From: Ustulina deusta
Taxonomy: Eukaryota; Ascomycota; Sordariomycetes; Xylariales; Xylariaceae
Length of the DNA: 64,000 nucleotides
Assembly: GCA_023159155.1 (NCBI GenBank)
Contig: JAJNNX010000028.1
Location: forward strand, 124,001 to 188,000
Direction: 5' to 3'
Every line of letters begins with the position of its first letter. Positions within the stretch are counted from its first letter, which is position 1. Below are positions 52,560 through 63,390 of the stretch, in pieces. A program made the translations under genes and the position numbers. The notes beneath the pieces were generated by a model. The model searched no databases. It saw only the letters and a list, made by a program, of their open reading frames with translations, and was not told the origin of the DNA.

Positions 52560-53175
52560 TCGCAGCCCAAAACTTTGGGAAATCAGCAGTGTCGCGTCTA
52601 GACCTAGTCAGATGAAAAGACCCTTCAAAAAAATGGCGACGGCAACCTATGTCGCGGAAAAAACACAGATTCATGTTCAAAAACATTTCTTCCATGATCG
52701 GGATAATTCGATCAAACCCTTCATTATTCTCCAATACGCCGAAAAGTCTAGGGGTATGTTTCCGAGACTCACAACACCGAACAAGAACCCAATGAGGCGC
52801 ATTTTCTGAACCCTAGCATTGAGGAGGTTACACTCGAAGATCTCTGGACGAACGTAGTGCACTGCTCCCCACAACTGGCTCCGTGAAGGGTTCCTCGGAT
52901 TGAATCTGTAATTAGGGTGGACGACGGCTCTTGCAACAGAGCAGGGGGGGCAATCACTCGTAATATGGACCAATGATCCGACTTGCCAATATTCCGTGCA
53001 TGGTGCTTCCCCAAAGGTGCAAGACGTACCCAACCGCGGATGAATGGTACGTGGCACTGGCTGAGATGCACGTAGCGCAGCTTGTCTTCCAGAACAACGA
53101 CGAGGTAACGCCCGAGGGCGACTATGAAAACAAATACGTAGCGCGCTCAATATTTCGCAGACTAGCCAAGCAGGC
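52560..53175 (+). pseudogene. Truncated APH-like phosphotransferase (kinase-fold) pseudogene
   Basis: Three plus-strand frames in order resemble the N-lobe and linker of the aminoglycoside-phosphotransferase-like proteins (PF01636 type) common in Pezizomycotina. Block 1 (to about 52,800) has ATATYVAEKTQIHVQK and IKPFIILQYAEKSRGM, the usual EVATMKYV and GPFIIMEY segments. Block 2 (52,790-52,970) has NEAHFLNPSIEEVTLEDLW and, after a TGA near 52,885, VPRIESVIRVDDGS. Block 3 (52,974-53,170) has IRLANIP and PTADEWYVALAEMH, then FQNNDEVTPEGDYENKYVA and FRRLAKQ. The breaks are a frame change near 52,790, a TGA, and a probable one-base loss near 52,972. The catalytic loop (H-D-N) and DFG-like segments expected next are absent, so the C-lobe is missing. 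These proteins phosphorylate small molecules or are uncharacterised; this copy cannot. Confidence 0.75.
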
Positions 53176-53432
53176 CGTCTGCGCTGTCAAATGCGACACA
53201 AACTACACGATACCGTGGTAACCAAGATAGCAAACCGATGTCCCCGCTCGTGCCCCCAATCGGCTGCCCATGATGGTAACATAGTTCCATCATACGAAAT
53301 ATCGCGTATCCTAGTGGCTATTCGCGCGAGTATTGAGTACGCGAAATTGATCTACCGCTTGGGCAAGGTCGAGAATCAACTGCTGGCCAGAACATAGCGG
53401 CGCTCATAGAGATGGCGACCTAGCGATTCACG

Positions 53433-53780
53433 TCAACCCTGTCCCTCCCAATCGAAACAGTTAATCGTAGGACTTACGAATCCTGGCAAACCAGGAACAA
53501 TTGGATCATCCGACAGTTCCCCGCGCATTGTTTGACGGTTCATCACAAATGTGTCAATTGGAGTTGTCGATGCAGCCTGAATATATAACCTTCCACCCCC
53601 CGGCTGCCCGAAGTTGGGCAAGGAATCGTCGGATAGCGGAAGTACGGTGTCGCTGTTGAAGGGCCGCTTTCGTCGAGAATGAAGCCTACGGCGAATTACT
53701 CGTAAGATATACCGTACGCCTGGAATAGACGTGAGGAGCAGGCCGACGATGCCTATGATTGCTGCGGCAGGTAAAGTCAT
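53433..53780 (-). CDS. Possible small single-pass membrane protein (115 aa)
   Basis: Starts in a good fungal context (cttgccATGact). Residues about 4-26 form one hydrophobic segment (AAAIIGIVGLLLTSIPGVRY), followed at once by a strongly basic stretch (RVIRRRLHSRRKRP). That fits a single membrane anchor with a cytoplasmic, positively charged flank. The rest is Pro/Gly/Ser-rich without a domain I know, and ends DWEGQG. No intron is needed, though the frame could also be the first exon of a longer gene. It lies downstream of, and antisense to, the APH-like pseudogene. No homologue is recognised, so it may be a real small protein or chance. Confidence 0.4.
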   Translation of the reverse strand: MTLPAAAIIGIVGLLLTSIPGVRYILRVIRRRLHSRRKRPFNSDTVLPLSDDSLPNFGQPGGGRLYIQAASTTPIDTFVMNRQTMRGELSDDPIVPGLPGFVSPTINCFDWEGQG

Positions 53781-55231
53781 GGCAAGATTCTGTCTCGCTC
53801 GACCGCGGCCTAGCTAGTGAATTTTTGGAGCGTAGGAGAATGAGTGATGCACGAATTTCGAGGGATATGGATGAGTTGTTGACGAGTCGCACAATGTAAG
53901 ACCGGGGACGACCATTGTCAACTGTGAGGGTTGAGGGGCTCTACAAATATGTGCTCTGCTCTCACGACGGCACCGCTCAGCCATATGTCCATATGCCCAT
54001 GGGGCGCACATGATTTACATTTTCCTTGAGAATATAACAAAACGACCAGAGTTTGGACGAGCCCCGACACATTAAGAAATTACAAGCAAGGCATCTTTAA
54101 CCAGATTTTGGATGAGAAGTCAAAGAGGAAATATCAAATTCACCAATCAAAACTGGGCTAGACTATCGAGCAGATTTTGGATGTTTCTTGGCATACAGAT
54201 CCCCTTGCAAAGCTTACGACAGGCGCACTCCCGTCCAGGCACCCACAAATTATGGTGCGCGGTTGATGGCATTGTCCATATTATCCCGGGCCTGCTCAAT
54301 TCCTCCGCATACAATTCAGGCCTCATTACGATCGATCGTCAGGCGAACACCTATTCACGGTACCTACTAGAAGTTTTGTCCAGACTTAAGCATAGGATCC
54401 AAAAATAAAATGCCGGAGTCTTCACCAATCGGGGATAGTTCGGTTGGGAGAACGTCAAACTGAGGTCGACGTTCAATCTGCACTCACCGCACACAATCGT
54501 CTATATCAATTTCGTCTTTTTTTTTTTTTTTTTTTTTTTTTTCATTGCCTCGTCTTGATAGCTATCGAATGCCAGCGGGCCTAGCAAGTGGCTATGTTTA
54601 GGAAGCAACATCTTCCGCCGCCCGAATGCACCCGCCCCCAAACGAATGACGTAGGCCCCTATATTGGGAATAGTAGTACCGCTCTCCTATTCGCGGCGGC
54701 TAACGTTCGAAGGATGGGAAGCGGCAGAACCGGACAGGCATTGCATCTAGGTTGCGGTCCAGCCACGATGCGCAATATTGTATGCAAGCTCCAAGCCGTG
54801 TTCTCAGTGGATGGTATGGTGGGATTTGCTGCTTGGCCAGAAAATGGATGGAACCCAGCACACACCGATGTCAGACACGTTATAGTGGCCCAATAACAAT
54901 TTACCAGGAAATGGACGAACGCCCGATTTTTCACCGGTTGGCTGTGCGATTTCTGTCGATGAATGGGGAGACAGATGCATGAATATGCAGTTTCAATGCA
55001 GGCAGGTTTTGGCCAGCTGAAATTTTCTCCTCGTAACCGCGTGGAGGCTGGGGGTGGTGGGATGGTACGTATCTTCCGTCGCAGCCTCATCCTACCTCTG
55101 GTCATAAAATCGCCCGATGGAAGATACAAGTTCCACCTTCCTCTTCTCCTCTATTCTCATCACTCCTCAGAGACCGAGATACTACCACCATCAATCTTGG
55201 GGTCCCGACACACATTCATAATAACACCGCC
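53781..55231. other. Intergenic, no supported gene
   Basis: Several overlapping open frames of 60-156 codons occur on both strands, but none has a recognisable domain, and their composition suits chance frames in balanced DNA. A T26 tract is noted separately. The last 110 bases before the next ATG are pyrimidine-rich (ctcttctcctctattctcat), typical of a fungal promoter or 5' UTR. Confidence 0.5.
54517..54542. repeat. Poly-T tract (T26)
   Basis: An uninterrupted run of 26 T. It could be the reversed poly-A tail of a retroposed sequence or a nucleosome-free poly(dT) element. No retroposed body was recognised on either side. Confidence 0.85.
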
Positions 55232-58200
55232 ATGCCTCGCAACAGATACCGGTCTGATGGATTGAGAAATGATGTGTGGGCAGAGAACGAGACGATCTTG
55301 CGGCGCCTCTACCTAAAAGAGCACAAGACGCTCAAAGATGTGAAGGAAGAAATGGAGGCTGAACATGGATTTCCCACCACATCGTGAGCATCAATCAGCC
55401 GCAGATGTCAATGACCAGTAGCTAATACGTCGTTCTCCCCGACACAGCCTATCCACCTATGAGTCGAAGCTGCGAGATCTAGGTCTACGAAAGAAGATGA
55501 AGAGAAAAGACTGGCGTCCTGTTTATCAACATTACCTGAGCAGTAGCGGTCGACATACTGCAATATTTTTCAATGGGGCACGAATACCGTGGGATAGAGC
55601 CTGGAAGGAGATCAGGCGTTCGGGAGCTAGAGAGCCTAACGACAGTAAGAGTTGAACCTGTTCATCCGCTCGCCGTTGTTGTCGACCATACTAGGTCCAT
55701 CCAACGTTCGCTAAACTATCGACAGGCGAGGCAATTGGACTCCCGACTGACGTGATTATGCGGACGCCGTCACCAGTCCTAGTTCCCCAGAGAGCCTGTA
55801 CCATATACAGAGGACCAGTACCGTGGCATCTGAGCGATGCACCCCTTGACGGTCTGAGTTTAGATGCGATATTCCGTAGATTGACACTCTACGACATACC
55901 CTCAAATCTTCTCAGAATAAGCATGCTTAGTGAGTTAAGCGGCCACGAGGAATTTCTCCTTTGTACTGAGTGTTATGTAGGTGGCTTGCAACTAGCCCCA
56001 ACAAAATCCCGTATGGAGCGTGATAGGTCCAGTGGTAATCACCATTCTTGGCCCAGCTCGACAAACCAAAGCATCGAATACACTTTGCACCATCAGTCTT
56101 CAACTGTTTCCCGCCAAGATTCAAACCCCACAAGTATCAATTCCGACATCGATCGGTTATCTACTGCCTTGTATCGGCTCGCCAACGGTGAGGTGCGGTG
56201 GAGCCGTCCTGGAGAGCCGTTTGATGAACTCCTCGATGTGGTTCTCAATCTGACTCCAAAGCACATTCTATTAAAAATATTAGAGGGTGACTCTCCGACT
56301 ATCCGTGTAGCGACCAAGGAGCTGGTGAAAATTTTACGCGGCGTAGGTCGCAAAGACGACTTTCGCAACATTGTAGAAGCCGTAGGGCGCTACCATCCAG
56401 AATGGACCCGCCAAGACCGGTATCTCACGCTCGCCGCACAGGTCGGCTGCACGGATACCTGCCGCCTCCTGCTGCGGATGCCGCATTCACCCAAATACGA
56501 TTCCGAATATGAAGATGCAGTATTGGAATCTATCGCCCGCGGGTATTTGGAGTGTGCTATAATCCTGTGCCAGCACCTGATTAAGCCGGATACCACACTC
56601 TCGCGAGAAGATATCACTGCCAGTATAATTTTTTCTGACTTTTTAGTTGCCGCCGCAAGGGAGAGGTACTGTTCGGAGGTGGGAGGCTTTCCGTATGATT
56701 TCAGTCTTCAAAACGCTTGCGTGCGACAAATGTTAAATTGGTTATTGGAAGCCGGCGCTAACGTCGACGGACCCGCCCCAGTTTCATGCACTTCATCCTC
56801 TATTTATGCACACACTCCCAGGTTTTTGGTGCCTACGATCCTAGATTATGTATATTTCGAGGACTTTGAGCTTTATTCTCTTCTTGTTAGCCACAGCGTC
56901 AAATTCAGGACAGAGCTCACACGTTCCGGTATTCACCGCGCCGCAAGGGAAGGGTCCGATTCTCTACGCCTGTACCTTCTCTCTCGATCCTCACACACGC
57001 TAGTACGGCAAAACGAATTTCTCGGCATTCTTCTCACCGAAGAACTTTTAAGGCCCGCACTCGATCGGAATCTCGATTTCAACGTTCTCTGCACCCTTCT
57101 CGACTATAACCGGAGTCACCCGGAGTTTCGCTCGAAGTTGAACGTGTCTGCCATGCTGTATCATGTCGTGAGAGCATCTAGGAGACAAGGCATACGCCCC
57201 TCAACCCTTCAGATAATAAAGACCTTAACTCATAAGGGTGCAGTGATGGTTGCCGAGACCATGGCCGAGGCTATCGAGGAGGAAGGCACTGCTTTACTAC
57301 AGCTTTTGTCCTCGTCTGGCGCCGATTTCAAGAGTCAAGGTGCGCTAGCGCTTTGTGCAGCTATGACATCTGGTAATTACGATGCAGTAAGCTGGCTACT
57401 CGATACAGGGGTTGATGCTAATGCTACCCTCAGGGGTCATGGCGGGGAAAATGATATCACTGTTCTTGCGCGAGCAAATTGCTATATGGCGCTAGAAAAC
57501 TTCTATATATTCGACTACCAGTTGCAGCTGATGTCAGCGCCATGGCTTCTTCCTATGAGCTGTGCGATGCTTGAATTCTTGATATCTCGAAATGTGAGGC
57601 TGAGGGCACGTTCCAGTGATCCCAGCTTCCGAGAGCTTCTGTACCTAATCGTCACGCATGGATACCAGCACGGTGATTTGGAGGGAACTTTTAAGAAAAT
57701 CCGAGTCCTCCTAAATGCTGAAATTATACCAAACGACCAATCAGGCACCAAGCCGTGTTTATTGGAAGCCTGCTTTCAAGACCACGTCGCTGGATCTGTA
57801 TCTCCAAGACTTGCCCTGATGGAACTCTTTCTAGACTATGGAATTTCAGCCAGATACAGTGGTGTGCTCGCCCATATGATACGTATTGGTGCCCCAAGCG
57901 ACAAAATCCAAAGAGTTCTTGACGGTGGTGTTGATGTCAACACTTATTCTGGCCAAAACACAGGATCGGGGGGTTGGCAGAGAACGCCTCTACAAGAGGC
58001 AGCTGGCGTCGGTTCTCTGGACCTGGTACAGCTCCTAATGCAAAGAGGTGCAGATGTGAACCTGCCTCCAAAGGGGTACATTGGTAGGACGGCTGTACAA
58101 CGTGCCTGCGAAGGCGGGACAGTTCCGGTCAACGTCCATTTGATAAAATTCTTGATTGCCAATGGCGCTAATGTCAATGCTCCCCCAGCTCCTTCTGGAG

Positions 58201-58613
58201 GAGTTACGGCTTTTCAAGCTGCCGCAATGGAGGGGAACTTCGAAGTTGCTCTACTGTTACTAGACCACGGTGCTGATATCAATGCACCACCTGCAGAAGA
58301 ATGCGGCTACTGTGCTCTGGATGGAGCAGCAGCTTGTGGTAAACTTGACATGGTACAGTTTCTTCTCGATTTAGGGGCTCTTAGCCATGACGGAGGGGAG
58401 AGCGGGTACAGAGGGGCAATACGCGTGGCTGAACGCGGGGGTCAGGGGGCAATCGCTGATATGATCCGGCAGTATGCCGTAAAGACCGGGAAGAGTGGGG
58501 AGGAGGTTTCTGCCAATTATCCATGGTGGGAGGAGGAGGAAAATTCTGGCACGGAGCATGATAGCGATGACTCATATGATAGTAGTGAAGAAATAGAGGA
58601 TTGGGAGATCTAG
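55232..58613 (+). CDS. Clr5-domain protein with C-terminal ankyrin repeats (three exons, 1,078 aa)
   Basis: Exons are 55,232-55,383, 55,448-55,644 and 55,726-58,613. The joined length is 3,237 nt, with no internal stop. Residues 14-73 are a Clr5 domain (VWAENETILRRLYLKEHK, DVKEEMEAEHGF, STYESKLRDLGLRKKMK, RKDW), known from the fission-yeast silencing factor Clr5 and widespread in Pezizomycotina. The middle is long and helical, with weak repeats from about residue 320. Residues about 870-1,006 hold clear ankyrin repeats (TPLQEAAGVGSLDLVQLLM; then GANVNAPP, FQAAAMEGNFEVALLLLDHG, GADINAPP). The tail (about 1,050-1,078) is acidic (WWEEEE, DSDDSYDSSEEIEDWE). The start has a good context (accgccATGcc) behind a pyrimidine-rich leader. 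Clr5 is thought to be DNA- or chromatin-associated and ankyrins bind proteins; the actual role is unknown. If only the largest exon were read, it would start at a GTG and lose the Clr5 domain. Confidence 0.88.
55384..55447 (+). other. Intron 1 of the Clr5-ankyrin gene (64 nt)
   Basis: GTGAGC...ACAG with a branch-like GCTAATAC about 27 nt before the 3' end. Splicing restores a Clr5 reading (HGFPTT-SLSTYESKL) across the junction. Confidence 0.85.
55645..55725 (+). other. Intron 2 of the Clr5-ankyrin gene (81 nt)
   Basis: GTAAGA...GACAG with branch-like GCTAAACTA 16 nt before the 3' end. Without removal the frame stops at TGA 55,652-55,654. Removal joins it in frame to the 2.9-kb exon through an AGC codon. 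Confidence 0.8.
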
Positions 58614-58676
58614 TCGGATAGGGGGAAGGGCCTTTGTAAGAGTTAGTACTGACTCATGTCTCCGTCTTACATTTTC

Positions 58677-58682
58677 AATAAA
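58677..58682 (+). promoter_or_regulatory. Polyadenylation signal AATAAA
   Basis: AATAAA lies 64 bases after the stop of the Clr5-ankyrin gene, a normal 3' UTR distance in fungi. Confidence 0.6.
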
Positions 58683-58699
58683 ATTTGATTCGACATCAT

Positions 58700-60090
58700 T
58701 GTTTCTAATATGTCTTAGACTCAAGCGGTAGCTTGGGGACTACAAGTTCCATAGCTCGATTAATGGCTATGATACTATTATTTAATATTACTTAGAGATT
58801 AAGTAAGTCTAAACACGATGTTTCCAAGTTCCCTTCCATGAAAGCCAAGGTGAATAGATAACCCACTGGTTTGCCATAATAGCGAACGCATACACCACTT
58901 TTAGGCTTAAACATTACAGGTATTCAAAACTACTTGAACATGAATATCTAGGCTCAATAAGGTGCTGACGTTATCTGAACTGTGTAGCATCCTGTCCTCG
59001 GCACGGCCACTTGGCTGTAAGCACTATCATGACTGCTATTGCGCACACATATTCGGAATATACATATTTAAGCGTCCACTGTAACTAACCAGCATTTCTG
59101 CCATTCGTGTGTATAGTGAGCGGAGTAATTATTCTTCCCGCTGTGCCAGTCCACAGTTGCCTCTCTACCAAGGTGCCCATCAATTCTATGCACTCCACGA
59201 ACTAGACTTCGTGGACTGGGGAATTACAATCCACGAGCCTTACTTTTGGTGTTGATCAATTAGACCTTGCACTGAGTTGATATCATGTGGTATTGATTTG
59301 TGGTGGAATTTAGACCTTATTCAGAATCGCGCTCTTACACTGATAGCTTGTTCTCCTCAATCCCCCCCTTAACTTGCGATAGTCATGGCTAGGCACACTT
59401 CCACACGCTACCACGATCTACTCATCAATTGTAATGTTGTTGTTGGCTTACGAGAGCCTAAAGAAACTGTTTAGTTCATTTCCCTTCACAACCCCTGCCT
59501 GTAGTCACGATCTCAAGATCTGGGTTGTACTATCGATGAAGCCATTAAGATTCGACCGTGAAGCACTAGCCATCTTACCCACAGTGGAGGAAAGTTGTTT
59601 TACTTTTGCCAGAATAGGCTGAATAGCGAGGACATCAAGGGCTATTTGCGATAATTGAGGGTATTTTCGCCTATGCTTATGCTAGGAAGCAAATGGGTCA
59701 CTAAAACTATCGTCGCCAGCCTTTTTCAGGGGTATTATACCATAATTGGTGCTCATTGTAGACGCGTGATACTGGGGATCGAAATGTCTGTCTTTGTTGG
59801 TGTACGACGTGCTGGAACAGACATGGCAGACGGTACGCACCATCTAGACTAGTTGATTATTTATTGGAGTCAGCAAACATCAAATTGTGTTCCGATATTC
59901 AAATTTCGAGACTGCGGTAGTATCTATGTAAAGGAGTATTATTACAATGGTACACACAAAAAAATCCAGATAACGTAACACAGTGGTTGTTTCGTTAAAC
60001 AAAACAAAAAATACAACTTCAAGGATTCTTAATAGCTGAAAAAACCAGACCCCGATTACTCGACATCCCAAGTGTTGTTCAACAGCCCGA
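58700..60090. other. Intergenic, no gene seen
   Basis: Only open frames of about 60 codons (near 59,434-59,852) without domain resemblance. Mildly AT-rich. Confidence 0.55.
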
Positions 60091-60104
60091 GTTTAAATTT
60101 TCTT

Positions 60105-60113
60105 TATATAAAG
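60105..60113 (+). promoter_or_regulatory. TATA box (TATATAAAG)
   Basis: A clean TATATAAAG in non-AT-saturated DNA, 116 bases upstream of the ATG at 60,229. This spacing suits a short 5' UTR. Confidence 0.5.
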
Positions 60114-60228
60114 GGCGATTTCGTACGACTCAATTGGATGGTGAAAGGTCCCACACCACACAATCACGACTATCCTTCAATTCCACAGTTACTTTATCTA
60201 AAGCGATAGCAAACTCCTGGATACCAGC

Positions 60229-60522
60229 ATGTCAGACAGCAAGGATAAAAAGGAGCCAAAATATCCACCACCAGCCCATCTTCGAGCCCTTCCCTGTTCT
60301 GATATTCCTGAGGTATCCCCTAAGAAGAAGCGTCAGCAGCAGGAATCGGAGAAAACCAGCCCTATTGACTGGCTCGCAGAAGCGGATAACTATGAAAACC
60401 CGAAGCCAGACCCTCAGAAGAAGGTTGATTCAAAGGATAAGGGCAAAACGCAAGACTCTGGCGAACACAGTGGCTCACTGGACTGGCTTTTTGAGGCAGA
60501 CAGATATGAGCCACCAAAATAG
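60229..60522 (+). CDS. Small hydrophilic protein with duplicated DWL-EAD-Y motif (97 aa)
   Basis: A single-exon frame behind a TATA box. The product is highly charged and Pro/Lys/Ser-rich with no signal peptide or membrane segment. It contains the same 16-residue motif twice: SPIDWLAEADNYENPK (44-59) and GSLDWLFEADRYEPPK (82-97, the C-terminus). Between them lies a Lys/Asp/Ser linker, and before them a basic patch PKKKR (31-35) that could act as a nuclear localisation signal. The internal duplication with conservative changes argues that this frame, and not the overlapping 145-codon frame at 60,134-60,571, is the coding one. No family is recognised. Short Trp/acid motifs of this kind often act as binding motifs in disordered proteins; that is inference. 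Confidence 0.65.
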   Translation: MSDSKDKKEPKYPPPAHLRALPCSDIPEVSPKKKRQQQESEKTSPIDWLAEADNYENPKPDPQKKVDSKDKGKTQDSGEHSGSLDWLFEADRYEPPK

Positions 60523-60599
60523 CCCCCCAAAAAGCACCAGTGAGTCGACGAGCAGTGAAAGAAGAGAATAATAATCCCGGAAAGTGTAGATTATAAAGA

Positions 60600-61937
60600 C
60601 ATATTCGATTAGCAGAAAGAAAAGCAGAAACAGAAAAAAAAAGAAAAACATATTAGCGTTAAAGGTAATGTAATAACAAGTGTCAATACAATCAGTAGTC
60701 TCGACGGTCAAACTCTAGATACAAGCTAATTCAAACTTCTTATCTTTTAATCAATACATATGGATAGGGTTTTCATCATCAGAAGGCCTTTAGGAGTGAT
60801 GTCCCGAGTTGTTAGAAGAGGTGCTCAACTAGAACAGACAGGTCAAGTTAATTCGGTCTTTGCACTCCTAGGGGATAGAAATATGAATATTATATTTTTA
60901 AAAACAAGCTCAATCGTTTGACGCAGTGACTATTTCATACACTAGGAGCGACCAGTTCCAGTTTCAGGATGTCCTCCTGAACCTCCCTAATGGCTTCCCA
61001 GCATCTGTGATCTCCTATAACGCATGCTTTGATCACCTCCGGCAGCACCCATGAGCATTGAGATCACCAGCCGATTGAACGCGGGAAGCGAAGCCTCTCG
61101 AGGATACATCGCCATCACTCTTGGCATAGGTCCTTTATATTAGCAACTTGGACATCTAGAGAGTCCACGACAGAAGATGACAGCGTAGGTAAAACAAGCA
61201 TTGAGTCATATTGTCAGTCGGCAGATAGGCACGAGAAATAAATATATTCTACTATTTACCCTATTGATAGGTCTACTTTGCCATATGCAAACATAGCCAC
61301 AATGGCCATACGCCAACAACCTCGATTCCTACCAATTACTACTACTATTCATAGTAGCTAGCTTAACTTCAAGATAGCCGGCGCTCAAAGCCCTCTCCCG
61401 CTCTACCTAGTTGCGCTTTATTACCTACCGCCTAGACTAGGGATTATTCTTAAGATCTTGGAATAGGGGTTCAATGCAACTATTCAGAATTATTTTTGGG
61501 TTTCAAAGTCATTACTTTCTTTTCTCTTTCAGTCAGGGAATTCTATGACCCTGAACTTCTTCATTCTATCGAGTCTAGGAGGAAAACACTTCGAAGTATA
61601 CGTGGGGCGGGAAATAATCCAAATTGTGAAGTAGTGGGATTGTTATTACCGTCCCATCTCCTAACATATCGGTTAAGGTTATTAGCCTGGTATCACTACA
61701 GTCATTGGCAGTCAGAATATAGGAACCTGAGGACCTATGGCCTTACTTAATTTTGTGATCTAGACGTTGCTCTTATAGAGGTGTATAATAGAAGATGGTC
61801 TTAGCGAGGGTACAAAGCATCAGGCACGTCATTCACGGGTAGAGATGCCAGACGGATTCGAAAAAGGTTGGTTCTTTATTCCAAGTGATACATTTAATAG
61901 TAAGTTGATACTCATTAGACAAAGGGCCAAGAACCTG
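60600..61937. other. Intergenic, no gene seen
   Basis: A purine tract (aaaaaaaaaagaaaaac, near 60,640) and short frames only. Confidence 0.5.
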
Positions 61938-62405
61938 TCATAGAGCTTTCAGGCTTTCATGACCCCCAACCTTCCGGAAGACGAATTCGCGGCGGGGTAC
62001 TAAGAACAAATAGCAGACTTGGCAAGATGATCTGGGAGATCTTACTTCAGGGCATCGGGTATCCAATGGGGTGTCATGGCAATCTTCGCTAAGCGACTCT
62101 TGGTCCAGATGAGGTTGATACACAATCAATCGCCGCCTGCGACACTCCCCAGCCATTTTTATGTTAGGGTATAGAACAACCTTGGTGGGGTTGCCGTCCT
62201 GTTTCAACGGCCTGGCAAGGAGGGCCTCGGGGTCTGGCTTGAGAAGCAACAGATATAACTGCCTATGCCGTCTTATGAAAACAAGCATGTAATCAGCTGC
62301 AAAGATGTGGTAATTAAGTGGAACTGGGGTTGGTTTGAGAGCGGGAAGGATAGGGTTGTTAATAAGGCGGACACAAAGAAGCTTTCTTGTGCAACCTTCT
62401 TGCAA
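61938..62405 (-). other. Open frame of uncertain status (155 codons)
   Basis: The longest frame between 60.6 and 63.3 kb. The middle (ARPLKQDGNPTKVVLYPNIK, and LIVYQPHLDQESLSEDCHD) has a protein-like composition, while the ends do not. No domain is recognised and no good start context is seen. It might be a gene fragment or chance. Confidence 0.2.
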
Positions 62406-62469
62406 GGCGATGTGCTCATCACAAACCCTCCGAATTCAAACACCCCTGGCAACAAGCCTATTGACTAGC

Positions 62470-63300
62470 TACTAGTAAATCGGTTCTAAGAACAGTGGAG
62501 AATGAAGTAGCAGTGATGTTATGCTTAGTGCAGGTGTCAGAAATAGCGTGGGCTTCTTGGTTATTAGTCCGACAATGTACGACAGACATCCTAAAGCGAT
62601 AATAGCATTTCTATGATGATGTCCACTTCCTAGCTGATTACTGCGCGCTCTTATCCCTTCGGCCGATTCTGCAGCCAAGCCTACTCGATCATCATACCTT
62701 TCTCCTTCTATCTCATCACTTAGAATCTGGGGTCTTGCTGGGCGCCTTGGGAATTCAGCCTCTTTGTTGTCTAAGACTAGGTTTTGGAAACCAGTTGGGA
62801 TGATATTTGCAACTTGGGATACACTGACTTAATTTCTGGCAATTGGGGCTCTCAGCTTACTCCTAGCACCTTGTAATGGCCAGATAAAAGACCAAGATCC
62901 TCCACTCCAAGCACATGACGTTATGAGATAGCTGAGTGGATTTGCGATTCGGGAGGCAGGCATTCGAGAATTGATGCTAGCACACTAGCTCAAATATACT
63001 GAGGATAACTCCTTATAGCTAGGATAGCTATGGCGCAGAGATTTGCGGAAGTTCTGCCATGTCAAGTTATGGGCGCGATTACAAGTAGCGAGCAGACCAC
63101 ATGTCTCTGCGCTATGGGGATACATTTACTAGCCTCGTGAGTGAGTCGGGATTTTCTTCGTGAGAGAATGTTGAGCTTCAGCTCAGCTGTTGTATTGTAA
63201 AGCTATATCATTTGGGGACTCGTTGCACACAGTTGACATCTTGCGACAGATGTCAAGGTACGAGTGTACTATGAATGTGTTGAAGTATCTGGTCGAGATG
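62470..63300. other. Intergenic, no gene seen
   Basis: Balanced composition without a supported frame or RNA gene. Confidence 0.5.
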
Positions 63301-63390
63301 CCTTAGACGTTGCGCCTAATTCTAGGTCTTCGAAACTTGATTACTTCCACCCATCTGTTTGTTTCGTGTCTCTTGCAGAACTCGGCAAGT

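Noticed and set aside
52677..53150. 157-codon minus-strand open frame and shorter overlapping frames
   Set aside because: They are antisense to the APH-like remnant, which has the recognisable family segments on plus.
53191..53397. 68-codon plus-strand frame after the APH-like remnant
   Set aside because: It does not continue the kinase fold and has no domain I can name; not enough to call a gene.
54588..55129. Overlapping frames of 102 (plus) and 156 (minus) codons upstream of the Clr5-ankyrin gene
   Set aside because: No domain or splice-consistent extension; Pro/Arg/Thr composition typical of chance frames. A short upstream gene cannot be fully excluded.
60134..60571. 145-codon frame overlapping the small W-motif protein
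   Set aside because: The duplicated motif exists only in the 60,229 frame; the longer frame is a shifted shadow rich in Ser/Arg/Thr.
61938..62405. Firm gene call for the 155-codon minus frame
   Set aside because: Only the middle looks protein-like and no family is recognised, so it is listed as uncertain, not as a gene.
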